This document shows, one piece after another, positions 7,754 to 16,129 of a stretch of DNA of 64,000 bases (positions are counted from its first letter, which is position 1; every line of letters starts with the position of its first letter). The stretch comes from UBA6144 sp964399165 (lineage in GTDB: Bacteria; Bdellovibrionota; Bacteriovoracia; Bacteriovoracales; Bacteriovoracaceae). Under the pieces are notes generated by a model. That model did no database searches. It was given only the letters and a program-made list of their open reading frames with translations, and was not told where the DNA came from. Both the position numbers and the translations under genes were made by a program. Location: assembly GCA_964399165.1 (NCBI GenBank), contig CAYNPO010000007.1, forward strand, positions 101,872 to 165,871, written 5' to 3'.

Positions 7754-8602
7754 ATGTTGCACCTCCTACTGTTCGTCCAGCTCCTCTCCCCCGCCGTGGC
7801 CGCCGTCCGCCTCATCGGTGGCGAAGCCGCTCCCGAGGCCGCCTGGCGCTCCACCGTGCGCCTCAACTCCTCCTGCACCGGCGTGAAGGTCGGGCCTCGC
7901 GCTTTCCTCACCGCCGCCCACTGTCTGCAGGATGGGCACAACCCCGTTTCCGCCAAGTACGCCCCGGGAGAAATCCTCTTGGTGCAAACCCACTACAGTT
8001 ATGAAGCCGCAGGCCCGCGCGTCGTCACCGCGTACCCGCATCCAAGCTATGCCCTCCGACTGGGCCAGCGCGCGACCCTGGGACTCGGGCACAACAGCGT
8101 GGCCTTCGAAGCCTATGACGTGGGGGTGGTCCTGGTGGCCGACGACACTCCCGACATCCCCGTGGCGGAACTCGCCCTGGACGGCGTGCACTCCGGCGAA
8201 ACGGTCGTCATCGGCGGCTTCGGCTGCACCCAGAGCACCCTCAACACCGCCATCGGAGGGGACACCTTTAAGGTTCAAACCACCGACGTGCTTCACGGGG
8301 GGTTGGTCCGGGACGCCGCCGGCTCCCTCTTCGGGGAGCGCTTCCGCAACGCCCGCCGGGCCGAGGAGTTCAACTTCCTCACCCCGGGTCGCGGCCTGCG
8401 GGAAAGCGCCGCGAGCCTGTGCCCGGGGGACTCGGGCGGGCCGGTTTACCGTCCGGACGGTCGCGTGGTGGGCGTGAACTCCCAGTACATCTTCAACGCG
8501 GACGCGGTCCGCCGCCACGATGGGGTCTCCACCGCCAACACCCACACGCGCATCGACCGCGTGGCCGATTGGCTGCGGGAGACGCTGGGGAAGGCGGAGT
8601 GA
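7754..8602 (+). CDS. Secreted trypsin-like serine protease (S1 family), copy 1
   Basis: A 282-residue protein with an N-terminal signal peptide (about residues 1-17) followed by RLIGGE, the usual start of a mature S1 protease. The catalytic triad is complete: His56 in TAAHC, Asp122 in YDVGVVLV and Ser227 in GDSGGP. It is probably exported to the periplasm or medium. Its stop overlaps the GTG start of a second protease of the same length by four bases, so the two are translationally coupled tandem paralogues. Confidence 0.92.
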   Translation: MLHLLLFVQLLSPAVAAVRLIGGEAAPEAAWRSTVRLNSSCTGVKVGPRAFLTAAHCLQDGHNPVSAKYAPGEILLVQTHYSYEAAGPRVVTAYPHPSYALRLGQRATLGLGHNSVAFEAYDVGVVLVADDTPDIPVAELALDGVHSGETVVIGGFGCTQSTLNTAIGGDTFKVQTTDVLHGGLVRDAAGSLFGERFRNARRAEEFNFLTPGRGLRESAASLCPGDSGGPVYRPDGRVVGVNSQYIFNADAVRRHDGVSTANTHTRIDRVADWLRETLGKAE

Positions 8603-9447
8603 AGACCCTCGCCCTCACTCTTTGCTTGTTTACCACGGCTGCACACGCTGCACCGGCCCTCATAGGGGGAGAAGTCGCCACCTCCGACGCTCTTCCCTCC
8701 ACTTTGCGCTTGGACGGCGGCTGCACGGCCGCCAAGGTCGCGCCCCGGGTGGTTCTCACGGCCGCCCATTGCCTGGTCGACCATGAGGCCCCCCACCTCA
8801 TCCACGCGGATTACGTTGTGGGTGCCAAGTCACGCTTCCAAAACCACAGGGGACTGGATGTCCAGGTGCCGGTGGCTGGCGTCTTCATCCACCCCTCTTA
8901 CCTCTTGCGACTGGCCGGGCGGTTTACCGCTGGGCTGAGCGTGGCGGGTGTGGCTTTCGAGGCCTACGACGCCGCTTTTCTGGTGCTGGAGCAGGACCTC
9001 CCGGAGGTCCCGTCGGCCCCGTTGTCTTTTGAACCGGTCCTCCCCGGAGACGAGGTCGAAATCGGTGGTTGGGGCTGCGAAAACTCCACGATGGACGGGC
9101 CAGGCGAGAGGCGCTTGAAAACTTTCACAACGCGCGTGATTCCCACCGAGGTGGTGCCCGAGGATTCCCTGCGTTCGCCTCTTCGTCCATTCCGGGTGCC
9201 GTCCCGCGCGGCGGCTTTCAACTTTTTCACTCCAGGTCGCACGCTGGAAGAAAACGCGGCCAGCATCTGCCCCGGCGACTCCGGCGGGCCAGTCTACCGC
9301 GGCGGTTCCGTAGTGGGCGTCAACGCCCAGTACACTTTCAGGGACGACAGCGCTATTTCCAGCGCCAATCTACACGCGCGCCTGTCGGGCGTGGAAGCCT
9401 GGGCCCGTGAAATCCTGGCCCTTGCCTCAGTTGAAGAAGTTCCGTGA
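8599..9447 (+). CDS. Secreted trypsin-like serine protease (S1 family), copy 2
   Basis: A 282-residue paralogue of the preceding gene, starting at the GTG that overlaps its stop codon. The upstream ATG at 8419 lies inside copy 1 and would place residues before the signal peptide. The signal peptide is residues 1-18 (MKTLALTLCLFTTAAHAA), followed by ALIGGE. The triad is His57 (TAAHC), Asp124 (YDAAFLVL) and Ser228 (GDSGGP). The two copies share the VVGVN.QY and NFFTPGR-type segments, consistent with tandem duplication. The 3' end overlaps the end of rodA on the other strand by 21 bases. Confidence 0.9.
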   Translation: MKTLALTLCLFTTAAHAAPALIGGEVATSDALPSTLRLDGGCTAAKVAPRVVLTAAHCLVDHEAPHLIHADYVVGAKSRFQNHRGLDVQVPVAGVFIHPSYLLRLAGRFTAGLSVAGVAFEAYDAAFLVLEQDLPEVPSAPLSFEPVLPGDEVEIGGWGCENSTMDGPGERRLKTFTTRVIPTEVVPEDSLRSPLRPFRVPSRAAAFNFFTPGRTLEENAASICPGDSGGPVYRGGSVVGVNAQYTFRDDSAISSANLHARLSGVEAWAREILALASVEEVP

Positions 9448-10542
9448 GTTGCTGATCCCCGTGACTATGCCGATGCACACCCCGTAGGTGAGCATCGCCG
9501 ATCCCCCGTAGCTCATCATCGGGAGCGGCACCCCCACGATGGGCATGATCCCGCTCACCATGCTCATGTTCACGAAGGTATGCCAGAAAAAGATCCCCAG
9601 GATCCCCACCACCAGCACCGAGTCGTAGAAGCGCTGGACGCTGGAGGCGAGCCACACCAGGCGCATGAACAGGATGAGGTACAGCACGATCAGGAAGACG
9701 GCGCCGAAGAAGCCGTGCTCCTCGTTGAAGATGGCGAAGACGAAGTCGGTGTGGTTTTCGGGCAAATACTGCAGCGAAGCCTGGGAGGAGTTCTTGAAGC
9801 CCTTACCGAACAGCCGCCCGGAGCCGATGGCGATCTCGGACTGGATGGCGTTGTAACCGGAACCCTTGGCGTCGGCGTAGGGGTCAATGAAGGTGTGGAT
9901 GCGTTTACGCTGGTACTCGCGCAGACCGAAGTTGTACATGAGGACGCCCGCCACCAGGGCCCCCACTCCCAGGGTGATGATGGTGCGCCACTTGAGCCTC
10001 TTGTAGAAAATGATCAGGGCGAAGATCAGGAGCAACAGCATGCCAGTGCCCAAATCCGGCTGCACGATCACCATCACCGCGGGTACACCCGCGATCAGGC
10101 CGGGGACCCACAAGTCACCCAGGCTCAGTTCCCGCTCGGGGCTGACGCGGGAGAAGTAACGGGCCAAGGCCATGGCCAGCCCCAGCTTCATGAACTCCGA
10201 GGGCTGCATGCGTATGGGACCGATCTCCAACCAGCGCTGGGCGCCCATGCCCACGTCCCCCATCACCATCACCAAGAGCAGCAGGAACAAGGTCACGCCA
10301 TACACCAGGTAGGAAATGCGCTCGAAGGTCTTGGGGCTGAAAGCCACGCTCACCAAGATGGCGGTGCCGGTGGCGAGCAGGTACCACATCACCTGGGAAC
10401 GGTAGAGGGTGTTGAGGCCCTCGTGGGACTGGGAATGGGTAGCGGAGTAGAGGTTGAGCACGCCCACCAGGAAGATGGCGAACATGCTGCCGAGGAAGCT
10501 GAAGTCGTAGCGCTTGAGGTACTGAAGGATGGTCTGGTACAC
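9427..10542 (-). CDS. rodA: Rod-shape SEDS peptidoglycan glycosyltransferase RodA
   Basis: A 371-residue SEDS-family membrane protein with about ten transmembrane helices. Family landmarks include the WLEIGPIRMQPSEFMKLG loop and the PxxGVPLPMMSYGGS segment near the C-terminus. With PBP2 it polymerises lipid II for side-wall growth in the elongasome. It is the last gene of mreC-mreD-pbp2-rodA, ten bases after pbp2. The C-terminus is short (NSRNFFN), and its stop overlaps the convergent protease gene by 21 bases. Confidence 0.95.
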   Translation of the reverse strand: MYQTILQYLKRYDFSFLGSMFAIFLVGVLNLYSATHSQSHEGLNTLYRSQVMWYLLATGTAILVSVAFSPKTFERISYLVYGVTLFLLLLVMVMGDVGMGAQRWLEIGPIRMQPSEFMKLGLAMALARYFSRVSPERELSLGDLWVPGLIAGVPAVMVIVQPDLGTGMLLLLIFALIIFYKRLKWRTIITLGVGALVAGVLMYNFGLREYQRKRIHTFIDPYADAKGSGYNAIQSEIAIGSGRLFGKGFKNSSQASLQYLPENHTDFVFAIFNEEHGFFGAVFLIVLYLILFMRLVWLASSVQRFYDSVLVVGILGIFFWHTFVNMSMVSGIMPIVGVPLPMMSYGGSAMLTYGVCIGIVTGISNSRNFFN

Positions 10543-10552
10543 GCGTTCCCCT

Positions 10553-12535
10553 CTATTCGTCGCCGTCTTCGGCGGCCGGCGGCGGTTTGGGCGCGGCGCT
10601 GGCCTGTTGCTTGAGCTGCTTGGCCCAGTTGGCCTGGATCTCTTTGTCCTTCTCGAGGTTCTGCAGGTACAGCTGCGGCTGGTACTTCTGCATGTAGGCG
10701 CTCACCACCGCTTCCACCACCGGGGTGGCGGCGCTGGAGCCGTGGCAACCGTGCTCCACCAGGGCGGCGGCGGCGATCTTGGGGTTGTCGTAAGGCGCGA
10801 AGCCCACGAACACGCCGTGGTGGCGGTAGTCGTAATCCATCTGCTCGCACTTTTGGTAGACCTTGTCGGCCGTGGCGCGCACGACTTGGGACGTGCCGGT
10901 CTTGCCCGCCATCAAGATGCCTTTGCCCCGGCGATAGAAAGCCGTGCCCTTGGGGTTGTTCACCACCTGGAAGAGGCCCTCGCGCACCCACTGGAGCGTC
11001 TTGGGGTTCTTGAGCTTGAAGTCGGAGAGGAGCTCGGGGGTGAAGGTCTTGATCAGCTCACCCTTGGGCGTGTACACGTCCTTCACCACATACGGCCGGT
11101 AAATCTTGCCGCCGTTGGCGATGGCGCCGTAGGCCTGGGCCATCTGGATCGTGCTGGCCAGCACGTAGGACTGGCCGATGGCGCAGGAGAGGGTCTCTCC
11201 CGGCTGCCACTCCACCCCGTAGCGCTTCTTCTTCCAGCCAGTGGTGGGGATCAGGCCCGAAACCTCCCGGGGGAGCGAGATACCAGTGCGCTTTCCGAGG
11301 CCGAACATGTTGGCGTACTTGGCGATGGTGTCGATGTCCATCTTCATGGCCGCGCGCTGGAAATAGACGTTGCAGCTCTCGCGGATGGCCTTGGCGATGG
11401 AGGTGGGCCCGTGTCCTTCCTTCTTCCAGCAGTGATAGGCCTTGCGGCCGAAACGCAGGCTGCCGGAGCAGAACACCTCGGTGCGCTCGTCGATCACTCC
11501 CTCCTCGAAGCCCGAAATGCCGGTGATCGCCTTGAAGGTGGAGCCGGGGGAATAGTGCTCCTGGATGTTGCGGTCGCGTAGCGGGTTTTCCTTGTTGCCG
11601 ATGAGGCTGCGCCAGTACTCGGGCGTGAGGCCCCGGGAGAACTGGGAGGGGTCGAAGGCCGGACGGCTGACCATGGCCAGCACCTCGCCGGTGTCGATGT
11701 CGATGGCGATGATGCTGCCGACCTTCCCTTCCAGGGCCTTGTACCCGGCCAGTTGCATGTCGCGGTCGATGGTCAGCTTCACGTTCATGCCGGGCTCAGG
11801 CTTCTCGTCCTCGATGCCCTTGAACAGGTTGTCGGTGTTGATGTAGCGCTTGCGCCGGCCCCGGGCGTCCACCTCGACGAACTCGTGGCCGTTGGTGCCG
11901 CGCAGGTACTTGTCCAGCTGCTCCTCAATGCCGAACTGGCCGATGAAGTCCCCCAGCCGGTAATCCATGCCATCGCGCTTACGGAGTTTCGGCAACTGGG
12001 TCTGGCTGATCTCGGAGATGTAGCCCAGGAGGTGCGCTCCGACCTCCTTGTCCTTGTACTCGCGGGAAATGAAAGTCTCCACGCTCACCCCGGGCAGCTC
12101 GGCGTTGAGGCTCTCGATCTGGGCGAGTTCCTCGAAGCCGATGTTCTTCTTGATGGTGATGGGGCGGTAGGTGGCCTGGTTGGCGTTCTTCTTGAGCACC
12201 TTCTCGATGGTGCCGGGCTCGAGGTTCAGGATCTTGTGGAGCTTGGCCAGGGTCTGCTCACGGTCCAGCAGGTACTGGGGGGTCACGATGGCGTCGTAAC
12301 GGGGAATGTTGTCCACCAAGAGCTGGTCGTCCCGTGAGTGGATGGTCCCGCGGGGCGCCCACACCACTTCTTTCCTCAGCCGGTTCTGGATCGAGAACTG
12401 GTGCAGCTGCTCGCCCTTGTACACCTGCAGGTACCACAGGCGCGCCAGCAGGAGCCCGCAGCACACGAAGATGATGTTGCCGATCATCCCCGCGCGCGCC
12501 TTGTGTATCTTGACGAGTTCCTCTTCGCCGAACAT
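10553..12535 (-). CDS. mrdA: Penicillin-binding protein 2, elongasome transpeptidase
   Basis: A 660-residue class B penicillin-binding protein. It has one N-terminal transmembrane helix (about residues 17-37), the pedestal domain with the RG motif near residue 62, and the transpeptidase domain with Ser332 in STFK, the SCN motif at 387-389 and KTG at 545-547. It crosslinks side-wall peptidoglycan together with RodA. The C-terminal 40 residues are a charged tail rich in Lys, Gln and Pro. It starts three bases after mreD. Confidence 0.95.
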   Translation of the reverse strand: MFGEEELVKIHKARAGMIGNIIFVCCGLLLARLWYLQVYKGEQLHQFSIQNRLRKEVVWAPRGTIHSRDDQLLVDNIPRYDAIVTPQYLLDREQTLAKLHKILNLEPGTIEKVLKKNANQATYRPITIKKNIGFEELAQIESLNAELPGVSVETFISREYKDKEVGAHLLGYISEISQTQLPKLRKRDGMDYRLGDFIGQFGIEEQLDKYLRGTNGHEFVEVDARGRRKRYINTDNLFKGIEDEKPEPGMNVKLTIDRDMQLAGYKALEGKVGSIIAIDIDTGEVLAMVSRPAFDPSQFSRGLTPEYWRSLIGNKENPLRDRNIQEHYSPGSTFKAITGISGFEEGVIDERTEVFCSGSLRFGRKAYHCWKKEGHGPTSIAKAIRESCNVYFQRAAMKMDIDTIAKYANMFGLGKRTGISLPREVSGLIPTTGWKKKRYGVEWQPGETLSCAIGQSYVLASTIQMAQAYGAIANGGKIYRPYVVKDVYTPKGELIKTFTPELLSDFKLKNPKTLQWVREGLFQVVNNPKGTAFYRRGKGILMAGKTGTSQVVRATADKVYQKCEQMDYDYRHHGVFVGFAPYDNPKIAAAALVEHGCHGSSAATPVVEAVVSAYMQKYQPQLYLQNLEKDKEIQANWAKQLKQQASAAPKPPPAAEDGDE

Positions 12536-12538
12536 GGG

Positions 12539-13075
12539 TTAGATCCGCACCCCTGTCCTGCCCACCTCGTCCTCCACCGCCCATACCCGGTCGAGCAGTC
12601 GGAACAGCAGGGGGGAGGCCAGGGACAGGAGCACGGTGCTAGGCAGGGCGTTGCTGAACAACAGCCCGAACTTCGCGAAGCTGCCGAGCTTGAGGCAGAT
12701 CACCGCGGCCGTGAAGAGGTACCACAGGACTTGGTAGGCCTGGACGATCGCCACGGTGGCGATGGCCGAGGAAAAATGCAACAGCTCCTTTAGCCAGGCG
12801 GCGGAGGCCGAGACCAGGATGCCGGCGATGGTGCCCAGGGCCCAGCCCTCCACCGAGAACGCCGAATGCACCAGTTGCAGCAACAGGATGATCCAGGGCA
12901 AAAGCGGCGTGGCCACCTTGATGGCCAGGAACAGCACCAACACCACGTTGAAGGCCAGGCGGGCCTCCTGCCAACCCAGGGCGGGCAGCAGTGCGGAAGT
13001 CGCGACCTCCAGGACCACCATGATGCCGAGGGTGGCGGCCAGCGAGAAGATCAACCGGCTCAGGCGGGGTTGCAT
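12539..13075 (-). CDS. mreD: Rod shape-determining protein MreD
   Basis: A 178-residue, strongly hydrophobic protein with about five or six transmembrane segments, placed between mreC and pbp2 with one- and three-base gaps. MreD sequences diverge fast, so position and topology carry the call. It is an inner-membrane component of the elongasome. Confidence 0.85.
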   Translation of the reverse strand: MQPRLSRLIFSLAATLGIMVVLEVATSALLPALGWQEARLAFNVVLVLFLAIKVATPLLPWIILLLQLVHSAFSVEGWALGTIAGILVSASAAWLKELLHFSSAIATVAIVQAYQVLWYLFTAAVICLKLGSFAKFGLLFSNALPSTVLLSLASPLLFRLLDRVWAVEDEVGRTGVRI

Positions 13076-13076
13076 G

Positions 13077-13949
13077 TCATTCCTTCTTCGCCGCGGGCGC
13101 GGATTCGGCGGCCGCGGTCACGGGCGCGGGGTTGGGCAGGAGCACCAGCACTTCTTCCAGCTTGTGGAAATCCACGGAGGGCGTGACTTCGAGGCCCAGG
13201 GTCATGCCCGAATCCTCGCGGTCGATGCCGGTGATCATCCCAACCTTGATGCCCTTGGGGTAGATGCCACCCACGCCGGCGGTGATCAGCTTGTCGCCCA
13301 TCTCCACCGGTTCGGTGCGGTTGACGTACTTGAGGGTGCAGCGCTGATTGAACACCCCTTCCACCACACCGTGGGTGCGGCTGCGCTCGATGAGGGCGTC
13401 CACGCGGTTGTTGGGGTCCAGGATGGTCAACACGTCGGCATAGCCATTGCCCAGCCGGTACACGTAGCCCACCAGGCCCTTATGCGTGATCACCGGCGCC
13501 ATCATGCGGATTCCGTCCTTCTCGCCGCGGTTGATCCGCAGGACCTTGAACTGGTTGGCGGAGTCCCACCCCACCACTTGGGCCAGGACCTTGGATTGGG
13601 AGATGTCCTCGGAGTGCAGGAGCATCTGCTTGAGTCGGAAGTTCTCGCGGCGGATTTCCTCCATCTGGAACAGGTCGCTCTCGAGCCGCGCGATGGTGGT
13701 CTTGAGGTGCGCGTTCTCCTTGGAGGTGTTCACGATGCGCAGGTAATTGTCCACCAGGTCATCCAGTTCCTGGCGGGTGTTGAGGAGGCTCTTCTGCACC
13801 GGGGCGACGACCTCCACCACTAACCGCTGGAACAACGTCATCTCTTCAAGCTCGAAGCGCTTTTGGGAGAGACCCCAAACCGCCACGGCCAACACGATGA
13901 GGTTGTTGACGATCTTGACCTTCGAGGACTCCGAAACCATCCGTCTCAA
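13077..13949 (-). CDS. mreC: Rod shape-determining protein MreC
   Basis: A 290-residue protein with an N-terminal membrane anchor (about residues 10-28), a coiled coil at about 60-105 and a C-terminal beta-rich MreC domain with VTHKGLVGYVYRLG and ITAGVGGIYPKGIKVG segments. It links PBP2 to the cytoskeleton from the periplasmic side. It is the first gene of its operon. No mreB lies beside it; the upstream neighbour is ppiD on the other strand. The last 20 residues are Ala/Pro-rich. Confidence 0.93.
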   Translation of the reverse strand: MRRMVSESSKVKIVNNLIVLAVAVWGLSQKRFELEEMTLFQRLVVEVVAPVQKSLLNTRQELDDLVDNYLRIVNTSKENAHLKTTIARLESDLFQMEEIRRENFRLKQMLLHSEDISQSKVLAQVVGWDSANQFKVLRINRGEKDGIRMMAPVITHKGLVGYVYRLGNGYADVLTILDPNNRVDALIERSRTHGVVEGVFNQRCTLKYVNRTEPVEMGDKLITAGVGGIYPKGIKVGMITGIDREDSGMTLGLEVTPSVDFHKLEEVLVLLPNPAPVTAAAESAPAAKKE

Positions 13950-13973
13950 CGGCGCGCACCTTCGTTCTACGGT

Positions 13974-14001
13974 ATTCTGTGACGCTTAACAGGGTATCCA
14001 A
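13974..14001 (-). promoter_or_regulatory. Candidate promoter of the mreC operon
   Basis: Read on the minus strand, TTGGAT (13996-14001) and CAGAAT (13974-13979) are separated by 16 bases, about 25 bases upstream of the mreC ATG. Each matches consensus moderately. Confidence 0.35.
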
Positions 14002-14039
14002 GGGCACGTGGCTTGCCAATCACCACGGCGCATTCTCCT

Positions 14040-14069
14040 TTGACCCGGGGAGGGAGCTGCCGCTAGAAT
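14040..14069 (+). promoter_or_regulatory. Promoter of ppiD
   Basis: TTGACC at 14040-14045 and TAGAAT at 14064-14069, 18 bases apart, five of six consensus bases each. The ppiD ATG follows 22 bases later with GAGGAG at 14081-14086. Confidence 0.6.
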
Positions 14070-14091
14070 GAGTCCTCACTGAGGAGCTTCC

Positions 14092-15582
14092 ATGAACAAG
14101 ACTTTCACGTCCAAGGCCGCCACCTTCATCCTGAGCACCATCTTCCTGGTGATCATCGTGAGCTTCCTCTTTGGCGACTACGGCCAGAACGGCGGCGTGC
14201 CCTCCCGTCAGGACGTGGCGACGGTGAACGGTCTCACGGTGAGCCCCCGCGAGTTTCAGATGCGGCTCCAGCAGCAAGTTGACTTCTTCGCTCAGATGAT
14301 GGGCGGCCAGCTCACGGCGCAGCAAATTCAGCAGATGGGCATCAAGGAAACTGTTCTCTCCGGCATCATCCAACAAAAGCTGTTGCTGTCCCACGGCGAA
14401 GAAATGGGCCTCGCCCTCTCCACCGAGGAAATCAAAGACGAGATCAAGCGCCTCCCCTACTTCCTCACCAACGAGCGCTTCGACGTGTCCAAGTACCGCG
14501 GCCTCTTGGGCGCCAACGGCTACACCCCCACCCAGTTCGAGGAAATGGTCGGGCAGGACATCACCACCCGCAAAATGGAGCAAATGCTCTCCCTGGCCAC
14601 CGTTTCAGAGGCCTACGCCAAGGACGTGCTGAGCTTTAAAACCCAGTCGCGTCCCGTGGAAGCTATTCGCGCAGAGCGCCAAGAACTGGTCAAGCTGGTG
14701 GCCGTGGACGACGCTGAGGCCCAGGCCTTCGCGGCCAAGCCCGAAAACCAGAAACTCCTGCAGGACCTCTACCAGGAGAACGCCGGCACCTACAACAAGC
14801 CGGCCGAGCTCAAGGCCCGTCACATCCTGTTCCGCTCCGGGGACAAGGACGCCGAGGCCCTCGCTAAGGCCGAGAAGCTCAAGGGCCAGCTCACCACCAA
14901 GAACTTCGGCGAGAAGGCCAAGCAACTCACCGAGGATCCCACCGGCAAGAACAACGGCGGGGACCTGGGTTGGTTCCCCAAGGGCAGCATGGTGCCTGAG
15001 TTCGAAAAGGCCGCCGAAGCTGCCAAGGTCGGGGAGATCGTGGGGCCCGTGAAGACGTCCTTCGGCTACCACTGGATTTTGGTGGAAGGTAAGAAAGAAG
15101 GCACCACCCGCAAGCTGGAAGACGTGAAACTGGAGCTGGCCCGCACCGCCCTCCAGAAGCGCAAGACCAAGGAGCTCGACCAGGTCATGGCCGAGACCAA
15201 GGGGCGCCTGACCCAGCTCCTCACCTCTGGGGACGCCAAGGCCATCGAGGCCGAGAAAACCCGCCTCAACGCCACTGTCCTCAAGAACACCCAGGTGGAC
15301 CGCTTCAATCTGAGCCTCGCCAACCACGCCCTTTCCGCCGACGAGGGCAAGCGCCTCTTCGAGGCCGCTCCCGGCACCGTGCTGGATTTCTCCACCCCCG
15401 GCACCGTCCTCATGGTGAAAGTGGGCGCCGCCCCTGCGGGCAACCAGGCCGCTGAGATCGAGACCAAGCTCAAGTCAGAAGTGCAGAACCAGTCCCAGCT
15501 GTTGGCGCGCAAGCTGCGCGAGGAACTGCTCAAAGAGCTGCACACCAAATCCAAAGTCGTGACTAACCCCGCGATGCTGTAG
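14092..15582 (+). CDS. ppiD: Membrane-anchored periplasmic peptidyl-prolyl isomerase, PpiD/SurA type
   Basis: A 496-residue protein. One transmembrane helix at about residues 9-26 is followed by a SurA_N-type chaperone region (roughly 35-220) and a parvulin domain at about 240-335, recognisable by ARHILFRSG, GGDLGWFPKGSMVPEFE and GPVKTSFGYHWILV. A further helical C-terminal region follows. PpiD helps newly exported outer-membrane and periplasmic proteins fold at the Sec translocon. GAGGAG sits five bases before the ATG. The ferredoxin gene follows after five bases. Confidence 0.9.
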   Translation: MNKTFTSKAATFILSTIFLVIIVSFLFGDYGQNGGVPSRQDVATVNGLTVSPREFQMRLQQQVDFFAQMMGGQLTAQQIQQMGIKETVLSGIIQQKLLLSHGEEMGLALSTEEIKDEIKRLPYFLTNERFDVSKYRGLLGANGYTPTQFEEMVGQDITTRKMEQMLSLATVSEAYAKDVLSFKTQSRPVEAIRAERQELVKLVAVDDAEAQAFAAKPENQKLLQDLYQENAGTYNKPAELKARHILFRSGDKDAEALAKAEKLKGQLTTKNFGEKAKQLTEDPTGKNNGGDLGWFPKGSMVPEFEKAAEAAKVGEIVGPVKTSFGYHWILVEGKKEGTTRKLEDVKLELARTALQKRKTKELDQVMAETKGRLTQLLTSGDAKAIEAEKTRLNATVLKNTQVDRFNLSLANHALSADEGKRLFEAAPGTVLDFSTPGTVLMVKVGAAPAGNQAAEIETKLKSEVQNQSQLLARKLREELLKELHTKSKVVTNPAML

Positions 15583-15587
15583 GAACC

Positions 15588-15818
15588 GTGGCCGACAAGA
15601 AACACCGCAATCCACAGAACGTTCCCGGCAAGTACTACGTCGATGACCAGTGCATCGCCTGTGACGCCTGTTGCATCGAGGCCCCGCGCTTCTTCGCCAT
15701 GAACGACGAGGAAGGGCGGGCCTACGTGAAGGCGCAGCCCATGTGTCCGGAGGAGGCGCAGGAGGCGGAGAATGCGCTTTCAGCTTGTCCGGTGGAGGCG
15801 ATTGGGAACGACGGATAA
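15588..15818 (+). CDS. Small 4Fe-4S ferredoxin
   Basis: A 76-residue protein from GTG 15588. Cys22, Cys25 and Cys28 (CIACDAC) plus Cys67 followed by Pro form a single-cluster ferredoxin motif; Cys29 and Cys53 are extra. The length fits one-cluster ferredoxins of this group, cytoplasmic electron carriers with varied partners. It is the last GC-rich gene before the AT-rich defence cassette, whose last gene converges on it with a 12-base gap. Confidence 0.88.
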   Translation: MADKKHRNPQNVPGKYYVDDQCIACDACCIEAPRFFAMNDEEGRAYVKAQPMCPEEAQEAENALSACPVEAIGNDG

Positions 15819-15830
15819 ATTCCTTAATTG

Positions 15831-16115
15831 CTAATTAGGGAGTCGCTGTTCGAGACCGAATATCGGCTTAACAATCCCATATTTAGTTCTAAGTAATTCT
15901 CTAATCCCTGGTAGATGATCTGATATCTCGCCTTCACTGATTATTTTTCTAGTATCAACTTTCAAGAATTCTCTCGTCGCTGAATCAATCGCACCACTGC
16001 GGAGACTCCAGGCGCTCAGCTGCCCACTTGCTAGATCTAAATCAAAACTAATTTCCTCTCGGTGGGTTGAAGTCCCACCGCAGGAATAAGTGACCTTGAT
16101 AAGTGATGTCGTCAT
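15831..16115 (-). CDS. Small protein of unknown function, third gene of the SIR2-HerA cassette
   Basis: A 94-residue protein. The ATG at 16115 is chosen because GAGGAGG lies seven bases upstream; the frame extends further to 16175 but that would run into the herA gene. The sequence is mixed, with a beta-like N-terminus (VTYSCGGTSTHREEISFDLDL) and a more helical second half with FLKVDTRKIISEG and GIRELLRTKYG. No Cys pair, signal peptide or membrane segment is present and no family is recognised. It begins 14 bases after the herA stop, so it is co-transcribed with the SIR2 and HerA genes. It may be an accessory, sensor or inhibitor component (inference). Confidence 0.6.
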   Translation of the reverse strand: MTTSLIKVTYSCGGTSTHREEISFDLDLASGQLSAWSLRSGAIDSATREFLKVDTRKIISEGEISDHLPGIRELLRTKYGIVKPIFGLEQRLPN

Positions 16116-16129
16116 AGCGAGTCCTCCTC

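Noticed and set aside
10529..11581. 350-codon plus-strand frame opposite pbp2
   Set aside because: Antisense shadow of the PBP2 gene; composition is dominated by Gly, His, Val and Ala with no domain.
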